Translations under genes and position numbers: made by a program
Notes under the pieces: model-generated
Told to the model about the DNA's origin: nothing
Seen by the model: only the letters and a program-made list of their open reading frames with translations
Databases searched by the model: none
Shown here: positions 35,480 through 45,001 of the stretch, piece by piece
Layout of the letters: every line of letters begins with the position of its first letter
Position numbering within the stretch: position 1 is the stretch's first letter
From: Aestuariibaculum sp. M13
GTDB taxonomy: Bacteria > Bacteroidota > Bacteroidia > Flavobacteriales > Flavobacteriaceae
Direction: 5' to 3'
Length of the DNA stretch: 64,000 nt
NCBI RefSeq assembly: GCF_024723255.1
Contig: NZ_JANIAC010000001.1
Span: forward strand, 1-64,000

Positions 35480-36289
35480 CTATTTTAAGTTAAAATGCTT
35501 CTCTAAGGCTTGCCATTGAGAAGTATTTTTATCTTCAGATACATTTTCTTTCTTTAAAGAAACTTTTTGAGTCCCCATAATAGGTATTGTATCCTTTACT
35601 GGGGACTCAACTTTTTTACAGCCTACCCCCTCTACTAAAGCTACAGCCTTAAACCATAAATCATCAGCCTTTGGTGCCAACTCCAAAAATAATTTGTCAT
35701 TTCTAATTAAGTCTGAAAATTGTCCAGCTGGATATAATATCCCTTCCGATCCGATTGGCAAATAGGATTTTTCATCTTTAGTATCACCACACACCCATTG
35801 TTTGTAAGGTAAAAGCATACCTTCATCATCATATTTTATACAACGTACACGATGTGCAACGACACAATCAGGATATTTTTGATGAGTTTCTACAAGTGAT
35901 TTTAACCAGTTATTATCATAAATAACATCATCATCACAAGTAGCAACAGGTAAATTTTCAAATAACTCTAACGAATGAATAAGTTTTTTATGTGAGCAAT
36001 GAAGTTTCGTTAATCTAATTTGAAAAATGTCTCCTTCAAGTTTTTTTAAGGATTGTGGTATTTGAGACTGCATGTCTTCATTAATCCATAAAACAATATG
36101 GCGGGGACGAACACTTTGCGATAAAACACTTCTTATAACCAAATGCACTTTAGGTAATCGATACGGAATAGTTGTTAATGATACTACAACAGGAAATTCA
36201 TTTCCTTGTTTCGATTTTATCTTTTCAGCAGAAAGTAAACTTAGTTTACAGGTCTCTATTAAAGACACTGGAATTTCTTTTAATTTCAT
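35480..36289 (-). CDS. glycosyltransferase-like protein
   Basis: A 269-residue protein with a GT-A-type core: PVVVSLTTIPYRLPKVHLVIRSVLSQS at the start and a DxD-type motif CDDDVIYD (D119-D121) that would bind metal and nucleotide sugar. No membrane segment or signal is visible, so it is cytoplasmic or membrane-peripheral. Donor and acceptor are unknown. It is the last gene of the minus-strand surface-glycan cluster. Confidence 0.8.
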   Translation of the reverse strand: MKLKEIPVSLIETCKLSLLSAEKIKSKQGNEFPVVVSLTTIPYRLPKVHLVIRSVLSQSVRPRHIVLWINEDMQSQIPQSLKKLEGDIFQIRLTKLHCSHKKLIHSLELFENLPVATCDDDVIYDNNWLKSLVETHQKYPDCVVAHRVRCIKYDDEGMLLPYKQWVCGDTKDEKSYLPIGSEGILYPAGQFSDLIRNDKLFLELAPKADDLWFKAVALVEGVGCKKVESPVKDTIPIMGTQKVSLKKENVSEDKNTSQWQALEKHFNLK

Positions 36290-36467
36290 TAACCCTATTT
36301 TTTAATTCTTTAAATTGCCCAAGCTAGTTTCCGGAATTTCGGTTTAGCTCCAATTGTCTATTTTTTATTAATCAATTCCTAATTATTATCCCTCTGAAAA
36401 TAATCTATATGTAACTAATTGGAAAATCTTATCGGATGTTTCAAACTTACCTTATAAACTAAGTTAA

Positions 36468-37193
36468 TTAATACTGAAATCTAGTCCTCTTGATTTGCTT
36501 TTCATTAATCCAGTTTTCAAAATCAAAGTACAAATCTGAAATTTTAAATAATTTAGTTCCTCCAAGAGCCTGAGTTTGTTTCTTTTTAAAAGTCTCAAAA
36601 AGAGCTACATGCTCTAAAACCCCAAGACTATCAATAGCTTTTGCTCCAAAGGAAAGTTTATTCTTGAACGGCAATTTATGAAAATCTTTAATTATTTCGT
36701 CATCAACACGTTCCCTATCACTAATAATAAAATAAAAATTATCTAAATCGAAATTTTTCATCATTCTGTTTTTCCTACGGCACCATTTTTCTGAAGCTTC
36801 ATCTTCTGAGGTATAATGTGAAAAATGTAATTCAATATCTCCCAATTTTGCAACAGGATACGTTTTTTCTCTATCCTTGTAAACCGACTCTTCTACAAAA
36901 ACCAATTCTTCATTCATATACCTTTTAAAATCCTGAAGCAGTTTTAAATAACAGGGACCATATAAAAACATCCCTACAAAAGGTGTGTTATAAGGGAGTC
37001 CAAAACTCTTATAAACCTGACCTCCAAAACAATTATTGGCAATTATTACAAAATCTGTATTTTTCAATAAAGAAACATCTTTATTTTTAAACTGTTTGTT
37101 AATTTTCCTCCTGATAAAAAATTCAAAATGCAAAAAAAGCGCTTTTACTTTTACCCAGGAAAAACGAATAACTGTAAATTTTAATAATACCAT
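36468..37193 (-). CDS. DUF1919-family protein, copy 1
   Basis: A 241-residue protein of the DUF1919 family, members of which occur in exopolysaccharide and LPS loci. The conserved core is FVIIANNCFGG...PFVGMFLYGPCYLKLL, KLGDIELHFSHYTSEDEASEKW and LPFKNKLSF. It is roughly half identical to the gene at 40579-41232, so the cluster carries two diverged copies. Biochemistry is unknown; a glycosyltransferase or modifying role is a guess from context. Confidence 0.82.
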   Translation of the reverse strand: MVLLKFTVIRFSWVKVKALFLHFEFFIRRKINKQFKNKDVSLLKNTDFVIIANNCFGGQVYKSFGLPYNTPFVGMFLYGPCYLKLLQDFKRYMNEELVFVEESVYKDREKTYPVAKLGDIELHFSHYTSEDEASEKWCRRKNRMMKNFDLDNFYFIISDRERVDDEIIKDFHKLPFKNKLSFGAKAIDSLGVLEHVALFETFKKKQTQALGGTKLFKISDLYFDFENWINEKQIKRTRFQY

Positions 37194-37231
37194 TCCTCAA
37201 TTTGTTTTAATTATTATGAACCTCCATTGAA

Positions 37232-37337
37232 GTTCGATAATACTTCCCTTTTGAAGCTTAATACAGAGCTAAAACTAAAGCCATATCTCAATATTTACGG
37301 CATAGCTTTTAGTTAGCACTACTTTGCTTTATCGAAC
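37232..37337. repeat. nested inverted repeats in the DUF1919-GT spacer
   Basis: An outer perfect 9-bp pair GTTCGATAA (37232-37240) / TTATCGAAC (37329-37337) encloses imperfect arms GCTAAAACTAAAGCC and GGCATAGCTTTTAGTTAGC. Together they could form a ~105-nt hairpin or cruciform. No function is known. Confidence 0.4.
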
Positions 37338-37366
37338 ATATTATTATGTACGTTAAAAAAGACAAG

Positions 37367-38191
37367 TTAGTCTTTCTTAATTCCGTAATTAGTCCAGCTA
37401 AGTTTTTGCTCCTTTGTGGTAGCTCGAATGGCTAAATTTTTATTAATGGATTCCTGATTTTTGTATCCTCGTGGATGATCTAAATGCAAACAAATAGCAC
37501 TATATCGAATTTGCTTCGATTTTATACCTAAATTAAACAAACGTTCACCCAACTCACGATCTTGTCCTCCGTACTGCATACGTTCATCAAAACCATTAAC
37601 AGCTAAGATATCCGATTTCCAACCTGAGGCGTTATGACCATTCCAACTTGCATTGGTTGGTGTTAATTTGTTTAGTAACATTTCTTTTAACCCTGAAGCG
37701 GTTAACTTATTATTCTTAAATGAAGATTTTAACCCGTTGGATTTTAACCAAGATAATTTAAAACAATCCTGTGATAAAATATCTTTTTTAGTTATACTTT
37801 CTGAAATAGACATTGGCAACATAAAATACCCGCCTGACAGGAAGTAACCCTTTTCTTTGTTTTTAATATGCACCTGAACGTAATCTTCTCTGGCAAGGCA
37901 ATCGCCATCACTCATTAAAATATAATCGGCATTACATTTTACAATGGCTTTGTTTAATATTTGTGATTTTTGAAATCCGTTATCCTCATGCCACACATGA
38001 ATAATAGGATAATGCACTTGTTTTTGCATACGCTCAATTAAATCGAACGTCGGTTGTTTTGAACCATCATCAGCAATTACAATTTCAAAATCTTTAAAAG
38101 TCTGTGCTTCATAACTCCATAGCACTTTTTCAAGCCATGCTTCAGAATTATAAGTACTAATGATTATTGATATTTCCGGTGTTTTATTCAT
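37367..38191 (-). CDS. glycosyltransferase family 2, tandem paralogue A
   Basis: A 274-residue GT2 enzyme from ATG 38191. Motifs are ISIIISTYNSEAWLEKVLWSYEAQT, VIADDGS, the DxD site YILMSDGDCLAREDY and the acceptor-side GWKSDILAVNGFDERMQYGGQDRELGERL. The start overlaps the preceding paralogue's stop (ATGAATAA), so the pair is translationally coupled. It is closely similar to gene 38184-39008 over the whole length, which points to duplication. It probably builds LPS core or a surface glycan. Confidence 0.9.
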   Translation of the reverse strand: MNKTPEISIIISTYNSEAWLEKVLWSYEAQTFKDFEIVIADDGSKQPTFDLIERMQKQVHYPIIHVWHEDNGFQKSQILNKAIVKCNADYILMSDGDCLAREDYVQVHIKNKEKGYFLSGGYFMLPMSISESITKKDILSQDCFKLSWLKSNGLKSSFKNNKLTASGLKEMLLNKLTPTNASWNGHNASGWKSDILAVNGFDERMQYGGQDRELGERLFNLGIKSKQIRYSAICLHLDHPRGYKNQESINKNLAIRATTKEQKLSWTNYGIKKD

Positions 38192-39008
38192 GCTTTGTGA
38201 TTCCAAACTTTGTTGTCTTATATTTTTTAGTTTTTGTCTCTTTTCGAATAGCTTTATTTCTGTTTATCGCCTCCTCATTTTTATAAGGTCTATCATGATG
38301 CAAATGTACACAAATAGCGCTATATCTTATTTGCCTGAATTTGATTCCACAATTCATTAAACGCTCACCAATCTCCCTGTCTTCGCCTCCATACTGCATA
38401 CGTTCGTCAAAACCATTGACATTGAGTACATCCTGTTTCCAACCTGAAACATTCATTCCATCGAAGGTCGCTTTCGTCGGTGTAAACGTATTTAGAAACC
38501 AGGCTTTTCGTCCAGAAGCTGTTAACTTGTTCGTTTTAAATGTTTTTTTCAATCCGTGTTCCAAAAGCCAATTTAAATGAAAACAATTCTGTTTTTCAAT
38601 ATCTTCTTTTGAAATTGCATTTGAAATCTGTTGCGGAAGTTTAAAATAACCACCCGATAAAAACGTATTAGGCTTACGTAATTTTAAATGTGTTTCTACA
38701 AAATCATTTCGCGGAATACAATCACCATCAGTGAAAATAAGATAATCTGAAGACGTTTTTAAAATGGCTTTATTCAGAATTTTAGTCTTCTGAAAACCAT
38801 CATCTTCCTGCCAAACATGTGTTATTTTAAGATTTGAATCCTGAATAAAACGCTGGATAAGATTCTTTGTAAATTCCCCTGAACCATCATCGGCTATTAC
38901 GATTTCAAAATTCTTTTCAGTCTGAATTTCATAACCCCAAAGCACTTTTTCTAACCAATCGGGCTGGTTATAAGTACTTATGATTACTGATGCTTTTAGT
39001 ATGCTCAT
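38184..39008 (-). CDS. glycosyltransferase family 2, tandem paralogue B
   Basis: A 274-residue GT2 enzyme: ASVIISTYNQPDWLEKVLWGYEIQT, VIADDGSG, the DxD site LIFTDGDCIPRNDF, and GWKQDVLNVNGFDERMQYGGEDREIGERL with the C-terminal galactosyltransferase-like part. It is the first gene of the tandem pair, with a short divergent promoter space (43 bases) to the WaaE-like gene. The sugar specificity is unknown. Confidence 0.9.
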   Translation of the reverse strand: MSILKASVIISTYNQPDWLEKVLWGYEIQTEKNFEIVIADDGSGEFTKNLIQRFIQDSNLKITHVWQEDDGFQKTKILNKAILKTSSDYLIFTDGDCIPRNDFVETHLKLRKPNTFLSGGYFKLPQQISNAISKEDIEKQNCFHLNWLLEHGLKKTFKTNKLTASGRKAWFLNTFTPTKATFDGMNVSGWKQDVLNVNGFDERMQYGGEDREIGERLMNCGIKFRQIRYSAICVHLHHDRPYKNEEAINRNKAIRKETKTKKYKTTKFGITKHE

Positions 39009-39051
39009 TGCCGCAAAAATAACTATTTTTGACGAACCTTAAATAAAGAAT

Positions 39052-39813
39052 ATGATTAAACTATCTGGTGTTATTATTACATTTAACGAAGAGCGAAACA
39101 TTGAAAAATGCTTACAATCGTTAATTAATGTGGTTGATGAAATAGTTGTTGTAGATTCCTTCTCAAACGATAACACTAAGGCCATTTGCTTGAAATATAA
39201 TGTGAAGTTTGTTGAACAAAAATTCTTAGGTTATATAGAGCAGAAAAACTTTGCACTTACCCAAGCCAGTAACGATTATATTGTTTCTTTAGATGGTGAT
39301 GAAGCTTTATCGGAAACACTTCAAAAATCTATTCTGGAATTAAAAAATAACTGGACACTTAACGGATATTACAGTAACCGCTTTAATAATTTCTGTGGAC
39401 AATGGATAAAGCATTCCGACTGGTATCCTAATAAAAAGCTACGCGTTTTCGATAGACGAAAAGCAGAATGGAAAGGTATTAATCCGCATGACAATGTTGT
39501 GATGCATAATGCAAACGAAAAAATTGGCTATTTAAAAGGTGATATTTTGCACTGGACGTACCAGACCTATTCAGAATTCAATTTAAAAACCGAACATTTC
39601 TCAAGTATATCCGCGAAAGCTTATCTCGATTTAGGTGAAAAGTCGTCAATTTTGAAAATACTATTCAATCCTACCTGGGCCTTTTTTAAAGCTTATTTTT
39701 TAAGATTAGGATTTCTAGATGGTTTAAATGGTTTTGTAATTTGTGTACAAACGGCCAACATTACATTCTTAAAGTACACCAAGCTTAGAGAATTAGAAAA
39801 GCAAAAGCGTTAA
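39052..39813 (+). CDS. glycosyltransferase family 2, WaaE/KdtX-like
   Basis: A 253-residue GT2 enzyme of the type that adds a glucose or heptose branch to LPS inner core (WaaE). Signatures are LSGVIITFNEERNIEKCLQSL, VDEIVVVDSFSNDNT, IVSLDGDEALSE and WIKHSDWYPNKKLRVFDRRKAEW, with a hydrophobic C-terminal segment (about 205-225). It is the only plus-strand gene of the cluster and overlaps the end of the kinase-like gene by 4 bases. Confidence 0.9.
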   Translation: MIKLSGVIITFNEERNIEKCLQSLINVVDEIVVVDSFSNDNTKAICLKYNVKFVEQKFLGYIEQKNFALTQASNDYIVSLDGDEALSETLQKSILELKNNWTLNGYYSNRFNNFCGQWIKHSDWYPNKKLRVFDRRKAEWKGINPHDNVVMHNANEKIGYLKGDILHWTYQTYSEFNLKTEHFSSISAKAYLDLGEKSSILKILFNPTWAFFKAYFLRLGFLDGLNGFVICVQTANITFLKYTKLRELEKQKR

Positions 39814-40571
39814 TTTTTCTTCCAGAACTTAAGCTTTTTCTTTAATCGTTTTTTGCGCTGAAAGCGGTCTTGAAAGTCACTAGTTTCCTTCCACATAAGG
39901 TTAAATATCTTTTCATAATTGTAACCAGAAACTTTGGCATATTCGTCACTCATAACTTCCACCATCGATTTATGAATGGTTAAACGTGAAAAGTTTTTAA
40001 TACGAGTTTCAAAATCTAAAGTACCGAAATTCATCCTGTTTAAATCCACTAAATAAAATCCGTATTCATCCCCTTCCTTTTTTATCAATGTATTTCCTGG
40101 AGAATGATCTAAAAAATGAATCCCTTTTTCATGTAGAGTATAGGTAAATCTGGTAAAAGCCCTTAAAATGGTATCATAATCAGGGTAATCGAATTGTTTA
40201 GTTAATTCCCGATAGGTTAAATCACAATCCAAATGCTCACTAATATAAAAGCTTCGTTTGAATAAAAAGGGAGTTGTTTGCTCTAAAAACGCTATTGGTT
40301 TTGGCGTACCAACACCTAAACTAATAAGTTTATTTGCATACTCAAACGATCGCTGCGCCTTACTTTTTCGAAGAAACTTATAAGCTATTTGGTTGAATAT
40401 ATTCGGAATTTTAAATGCCTTAACATTTAAGACTTCATCGTGAAACGGAAATGTTTTAATGGTGTTTCTATCCTGATTCCCAATTTCACTTCCATGAGAA
40501 TCAAAATTTTCAAGAATATCTAAAACTTCCTTTTCTTTAGCTTTATAGGCTTCTACAAATACTTTCTTCAT
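39810..40571 (-). CDS. Kdo/LPS-core kinase-like protein
   Basis: A 253-residue protein kinase-fold protein of the LPS kinase (KdkA/WaaP/InaA) type. The ATP-site Lys is K51 (VKAFKI); the catalytic loop is HFLDHSPGN with D155 and N160; the metal-binding D176 lies in LVDLN. It would phosphorylate Kdo or heptose of lipid A-core on the cytoplasmic side, strengthening the outer membrane. It starts 7 bases after the end of the DUF1919 gene and is probably co-transcribed with it. Confidence 0.87.
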   Translation of the reverse strand: MKKVFVEAYKAKEKEVLDILENFDSHGSEIGNQDRNTIKTFPFHDEVLNVKAFKIPNIFNQIAYKFLRKSKAQRSFEYANKLISLGVGTPKPIAFLEQTTPFLFKRSFYISEHLDCDLTYRELTKQFDYPDYDTILRAFTRFTYTLHEKGIHFLDHSPGNTLIKKEGDEYGFYLVDLNRMNFGTLDFETRIKNFSRLTIHKSMVEVMSDEYAKVSGYNYEKIFNLMWKETSDFQDRFQRKKRLKKKLKFWKKN

Positions 40572-40578
40572 TTGTAAA

Positions 40579-41232
40579 TTAGTTTAATAACCAATTGTTT
40601 AAATTAAAATATAAAAAAGTAAGTTTAAACATTTTCTTTCCGTTTGGCACGTGTTTTTTATTCTTTTTATGCGATTCTAAAACTTTAATATGCTTTTTTC
40701 CTTTTAACTCCTCGTGATCATTAATACTAAATGACACTTTATTTTTAAATGGTAATTGATGAAATTCGACTAAATGATCAATTGTTGTTCGCTCTCTGTC
40801 ACAAATTTTAAAATAGTAATTATCTAAATTAGTTTCCTGTAACATACGTTCTGTTCGACGCTCCCACTTTTCTCTTGCCTCATCTTCGGATTCATAGTGT
40901 GTAAAATGAATCTCTATATCACCAAGTTTAGCTAAAGGATAAGTTAATTCTCTGTCTGGGTAAGCCGGCGAAGCCACAAACTCCAGCTTCTGATTCATGT
41001 AATACTCAAAATTATTCAATAATTTCAAGTAACAAGGGCCATATAAAAACAGCCCCACGAACGGCGAATTATAAGGTCTTTCATACCATTGATAAGCCGT
41101 ACCTCCCCAACAGTTATTAGAAACAATTACAAAGTTTTTATCCTTTAATAAATCAATATCCCTTTTATTAATAACATTTTTAAACTTCTCCCTAAACTTT
41201 CTTCTAATAAAAACAGAACTCTCTCTTATCAT
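40579..41232 (-). CDS. DUF1919-family protein, copy 2
   Basis: A 217-residue DUF1919 protein. The core reads FVIVSNNCWGG...PFVGLFLYGPCYLKLL, KLGDIEIHFTHYESEDEAREKW and LPFKNKVSF, nearly the same blocks as the 36468-37193 protein. It sits upstream of the Kdo-kinase-like gene on the same strand, so the family may act on the same LPS core. No transmembrane segment or signal is visible. Confidence 0.85.
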   Translation of the reverse strand: MIRESSVFIRRKFREKFKNVINKRDIDLLKDKNFVIVSNNCWGGTAYQWYERPYNSPFVGLFLYGPCYLKLLNNFEYYMNQKLEFVASPAYPDRELTYPLAKLGDIEIHFTHYESEDEAREKWERRTERMLQETNLDNYYFKICDRERTTIDHLVEFHQLPFKNKVSFSINDHEELKGKKHIKVLESHKKNKKHVPNGKKMFKLTFLYFNLNNWLLN

Positions 41233-41348
41233 AATTACTTCTAAATATTAAAATCGGGTTTAACACCTCCTTTTTAATACGGCGCAATATTACTAAACAT
41301 TTAAAGAATGTGAAAAAGTAATATTAAATTTGCACCAAAAACAAAACG

Positions 41349-41909
41349 ATGCAAGCCGAAATAAATAAAGCACTGGAAGTTCTAAGAAACGGAGGGTTAA
41401 TCCTATATCCAACCGATACCGTTTGGGGTATTGGTTGCGATGCCACAAACCCTGATGCCGTTAAAAAAGTTTACGAACTTAAAAAACGAGAAGACAGCAA
41501 AGCATTAATTTGCCTGGTTGCCGACGACCGTATGCTAAAAAAATACGTAACTCAGGTTCCTCCTGTTGCTTTAAACATTATTGAGGTTACCGATAAACCT
41601 ACAACTATTATATACGATGATGCTCGTAATTTGGCCGACAACCTTGTCGCTGAAGACGGAACGATTGCCATTCGCATCCCTGATGATGAATTCTGTTATC
41701 AATTAACCAGAAGATTAAACGGTGCTATCGTATCTACCTCGGCAAATATTAGCGGGGAACCTACACCAAAATCATTTAAAGAAATAAGCCAAGAGGTTTT
41801 AAAAGGTGTAGACTATGTTGTAAATTTGCACCACGAAAAAAAATGCGACAAGCCTTCATCAATTATTAAATTGAGTAACAATGGTGTCGTAAAAATTATT
41901 AGACCTTAA
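41349..41909 (+). CDS. tsaC: threonylcarbamoyl-AMP synthase, TsaC/Sua5 family
   Basis: Makes threonylcarbamoyl-AMP from threonine, bicarbonate and ATP for the t6A37 tRNA modification. The 186-residue protein covers only the catalytic YrdC domain, without the Sua5 tail: LYPTDTVWGIGCDA, KKREDSKALICLV, IAIRIPDDEFC and VSTSANISGEPTPKSF. A TAAATTTG promoter element (41325-41332) lies 16 bases before the ATG. It is followed by the CCA enzyme, also tRNA-related. Confidence 0.95.
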   Translation: MQAEINKALEVLRNGGLILYPTDTVWGIGCDATNPDAVKKVYELKKREDSKALICLVADDRMLKKYVTQVPPVALNIIEVTDKPTTIIYDDARNLADNLVAEDGTIAIRIPDDEFCYQLTRRLNGAIVSTSANISGEPTPKSFKEISQEVLKGVDYVVNLHHEKKCDKPSSIIKLSNNGVVKIIRP

Positions 41910-41972
41910 AACACCTATTTTCATATTCTAGATTTCAAGTGGAATACTTGAGAATTAGCATTTTGAAATTTG

Positions 41973-43400
41973 ATGATTATGAATCATAAGCAAGCTTTAG
42001 AGCACAACATATTTAAAGTAATTTCTCAATCTGCCAAAGAATTAAATCTCGACAGCTACGTAATAGGTGGTTTTGTCCGTGATTTTATTTTACAAAGGGG
42101 GAGCGCAAAAGACATAGATGTCGTTACTGTTGGCGATGGTATTAAATTAGCTAAGCAAGTTGCAAAAAATTTACCTAACAAACCTAAAGTACAGGTTTTT
42201 AAAACCTACGGCACCGCTATGTTGCGCTACGACGATATTGAAATTGAGTTTGTTGGTGCTCGAAAAGAATCTTACGACGAAAACAGTAGAAATCCGGCCG
42301 TAGAAAACGGCACTCTTGAAGACGATCAGAATCGTCGTGATTTCACAATCAATGCTTTAGCTCTAAATTTAAATGAAGACGAATTCGGAAACCTTTTAGA
42401 TCCGTTTGGTGGCATTCAAGATTTAGAAAACAAAATCATTCGCACACCTTTAGATCCTGATATTACGTACAGCGACGATCCGTTACGTATGATGCGTGCC
42501 ATCCGGTTTGCAACACAATTAGGGTTTAGAATTGAAGATGAATCTTTAAACGCGATTACCAGAAATAGCCATCGTATTGAAATAATCACCAAAGAGCGTA
42601 TAATAGTAGAACTGAATAAAATTCTTGAAAGTGATAAACCTTCAATAGGTTTTCTCCTTCTTGAAAAAACAGGATTACTACCTTACATCCTTCCGGAACT
42701 TATGGCTTTAAAAGGCATTGATGAAGTTGAAGGACAACGTCATAAAGATAATTTCTATCATACTTTAGAAGTGGTTGATAATATTGCTGAAAACACAGAT
42801 AATCTTTGGTTACGTTGGGCAGCCTTATTACACGATATCGGGAAAGCACCAACAAAAAAATTCAGTAAAAAAGTAGGCTGGACGTTCCATGGTCATGAAT
42901 TCGAAGGGTCTAAAATGGTTTACCGTTTATTTAAAAGACTTAAAATGCCTTTGAATGATAAAATGAAATTCGTTCAGAAAATGGTGTTTATGAGTTCACG
43001 TCCTATCGTACTGGCTCAGGATATTGTTACCGATTCTGCTGTGCGTCGTTTAATCTTTGATGCCGGCGATTTTGTTGAAGATTTAATGACGCTTTGTGAA
43101 GCCGACATTACAACTAAAAACCCGAAAAAATTTCAGAAGTATCACAACAACTTCAAAATTGTTCGTCAGAAAATTGTTGAAGTTGAAGAGCGCGACCATG
43201 TTCGAAATTTCCAACCACCAATTTCAGGTGAAGAAATTATGGAAACTTTCAACTTAAAACCTTCAAAAGAAATAGGAATCATTAAAGAGACTATTAAAGA
43301 GGCCATTTTAGAGGGAGAAATTCCTAACGAATACGAAGCAGCTTACAATTTGATGCTTCAAAAAGGAGAAAAATTAGGTCTTATTGCTATAAACAAATAG
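41973..43400 (+). CDS. CCA tRNA nucleotidyltransferase with HD domain
   Basis: Adds or repairs the 3' CCA end of tRNAs. This fits the window, whose two tRNA genes lack an encoded CCA. The protein is about 475 residues. The N-terminal class II nucleotidyltransferase head has GGFVRDF and the Asp pair in KDIDVVT, then [11 protein letters not shown] and the [11 protein letters not shown] region. An HD domain follows (about 255-360: [21 protein letters not shown]). ATG 41973 is used; ATG 41979 two codons later is equally possible. Confidence 0.93.
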   Translation: MIMNHKQALEHNIFKVISQSAKELNLDSYVIGGFVRDFILQRGSAKDIDVVTVGDGIKLAKQVAKNLPNKPKVQVFKTYGTAMLRYDDIEIEFVGARKESYDENSRNPAVENGTLEDDQNRRDFTINALALNLNEDEFGNLLDPFGGIQDLENKIIRTPLDPDITYSDDPLRMMRAIRFATQLGFRIEDESLNAITRNSHRIEIITKERIIVELNKILESDKPSIGFLLLEKTGLLPYILPELMALKGIDEVEGQRHKDNFYHTLEVVDNIAENTDNLWLRWAALLHDIGKAPTKKFSKKVGWTFHGHEFEGSKMVYRLFKRLKMPLNDKMKFVQKMVFMSSRPIVLAQDIVTDSAVRRLIFDAGDFVEDLMTLCEADITTKNPKKFQKYHNNFKIVRQKIVEVEERDHVRNFQPPISGEEIMETFNLKPSKEIGIIKETIKEAILEGEIPNEYEAAYNLMLQKGEKLGLIAINK

Positions 43401-43421
43401 GCCTTTCAGCATAAAAAAGCT

Positions 43422-44438
43422 ATGAAAACAAAAGACAATAAAAGTGTAATTTACTGGTTACTTTCCGGGTGTTTACTTATTTTCATTATGGTTATTGTAG
43501 GAGGTATTACCCGATTAACCGATTCCGGATTGTCAATCTCTAACTATAAGTTAATTACAGGAACCATTCCTCCTATTGGAGATCAGGAATGGCATGAAGC
43601 TTTTGAATTATACAAACAATACCCAGAGTACCAGAAATTAAATAGCCATTTCACTATAGACGATTTTAAATCCATTTACTTCTGGGAGTGGTTTCACCGT
43701 CTTATTGGTCGAATTATAGGTTTGGTTTTCATTTTTCCATTCATCTATTTTCTAATCAGAAAACAGCTAACAAAAGCGACCATTAAAAAGTGCATTGTCC
43801 TTCTTGGTCTAGGTGGCTTTCAAGGTTTTTTAGGCTGGTATATGGTTAAAAGCGGACTAGTGGATATGCCTGACGTGAGTCACTTTAGATTAGCAGCTCA
43901 TTTAATTACAGCTTTCATCACGTTTGCGGCAACGCTTTGGGTGGCCTTAGATTTAATTTATCCAGATAGAAAACCTACGAATAAACCTATGCGAAATATA
44001 ATCGGTATTGGGTATTTGGTATTGGTTCTTCAAATAATTTACGGAGCCTTTGTTGCTGGATTAAAAGCGGGATTGTTACACAATCACTGGCCTTTAATGA
44101 ATGAGGGGCAATTTATTCACTTTAGTGCTTACGTTTTAGAGCCGTTTTATAAAAACCTTATTGAAAACCCGAGTGGTATTCAATTTGTGCACAGAACAAT
44201 CGCTTACCTGGTTGTATTTGCTATTGGTCTTATTTGGTGGAAATCTAAAAAGTTCAATTTAACAGCATTACAACAAAAAGGTATAAACAGTTTAATTCTT
44301 TTAGTTCTCGTGCAATTTGCCTTAGGTGTGTTTACTATACTTTTACAAGTACCTTTATGGTTAGGAATTGCGCATCAAATTGGTGCATTTTTCCTGCTAA
44401 GCGCGATGACATTTACCTTGCATAGGTTCACTAAATAA
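43422..44438 (+). CDS. ctaA: heme A synthase, COX15/CtaA family
   Basis: Oxidises heme O to heme A for the terminal cytochrome oxidase. The 338-residue membrane protein has about eight helices and the conserved histidines in EWFHRLIGRIIG, HFRLAAHLITAF, FVHRTIAYLVVF and IAHQIGAFFLL. The N-terminal segment GGITRLTDSGLSISNYKLITG is a family mark. No ctaB or cytochrome oxidase gene is adjacent. Confidence 0.95.
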   Translation: MKTKDNKSVIYWLLSGCLLIFIMVIVGGITRLTDSGLSISNYKLITGTIPPIGDQEWHEAFELYKQYPEYQKLNSHFTIDDFKSIYFWEWFHRLIGRIIGLVFIFPFIYFLIRKQLTKATIKKCIVLLGLGGFQGFLGWYMVKSGLVDMPDVSHFRLAAHLITAFITFAATLWVALDLIYPDRKPTNKPMRNIIGIGYLVLVLQIIYGAFVAGLKAGLLHNHWPLMNEGQFIHFSAYVLEPFYKNLIENPSGIQFVHRTIAYLVVFAIGLIWWKSKKFNLTALQQKGINSLILLVLVQFALGVFTILLQVPLWLGIAHQIGAFFLLSAMTFTLHRFTK

Positions 44439-44476
44439 TTGAAAAAAAACATACCTTTGCACTTTAATTTTTTACA

Positions 44477-44995
44477 ATGATTTACAGATTTAGAGTTATA
44501 CTTGATAACGATCTTGAAGAGGATGTATTCCGCGATTTAGAAATTCGTGAAGACGACACACTTGAAGATTTACACAATACCATTACACAATCTTTCGGGT
44601 TTGATGGCAATGAAATGGCTTCATTTTATTTAAGTGATGACGAATGGAACCAAGGTGAAGAAATTTCGTTATTCGATTTAAGCGACGACAATTCGGCTCG
44701 CCTAATGAATGAAACTTCTATTAATGATGCTGTAGATCAATCTCGTACTAAACTTATTTATGTGTACGACTTTTTAAGTATGTGGACATTCTTCGTGGAA
44801 TTAGCCGAAATTGTTGAAGAATCTGAAGGTGTAGACTACCCGAACCTAATGTTTGTTCACGGACAAATTCCAGATACAGCTCCGGAAAAAAGCTTTGAAG
44901 CCGATGACGATTTCGACGATTTTAACGACGAGTTCGAGGACGGATTTGACTTCGACGATTACGACGGTTTAGACTTCGACGAAAACTGGAACTAA
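44477..44995 (+). CDS. pRiA4b ORF-3-like protein with acidic tail
   Basis: A 172-residue protein. The N-terminal part (MIYRFRVILDNDLEEDVFRDLEI..., LEDLHNTITQSFGFD, MASFYLSDDEW) matches the plasmid pRiA4b ORF-3-like fold. The last 45 residues are very acidic (DDDFDDFNDEFEDGFDFDDYDG), so the protein may bind basic partners or metal. Function is unknown. A TACCTTTG element (44452-44459) lies 17 bases before the ATG. Confidence 0.82.
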   Translation: MIYRFRVILDNDLEEDVFRDLEIREDDTLEDLHNTITQSFGFDGNEMASFYLSDDEWNQGEEISLFDLSDDNSARLMNETSINDAVDQSRTKLIYVYDFLSMWTFFVELAEIVEESEGVDYPNLMFVHGQIPDTAPEKSFEADDDFDDFNDEFEDGFDFDDYDGLDFDENWN

Positions 44996-45001
44996 CATAA
45001 T

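Noticed and set aside
44477-44995. pRiA4b ORF-3-like gene as a sign of an integrated plasmid
   Set aside because: The name comes from the first example only; the neighbours are core genes and no integrase, repeat or tRNA boundary is present.
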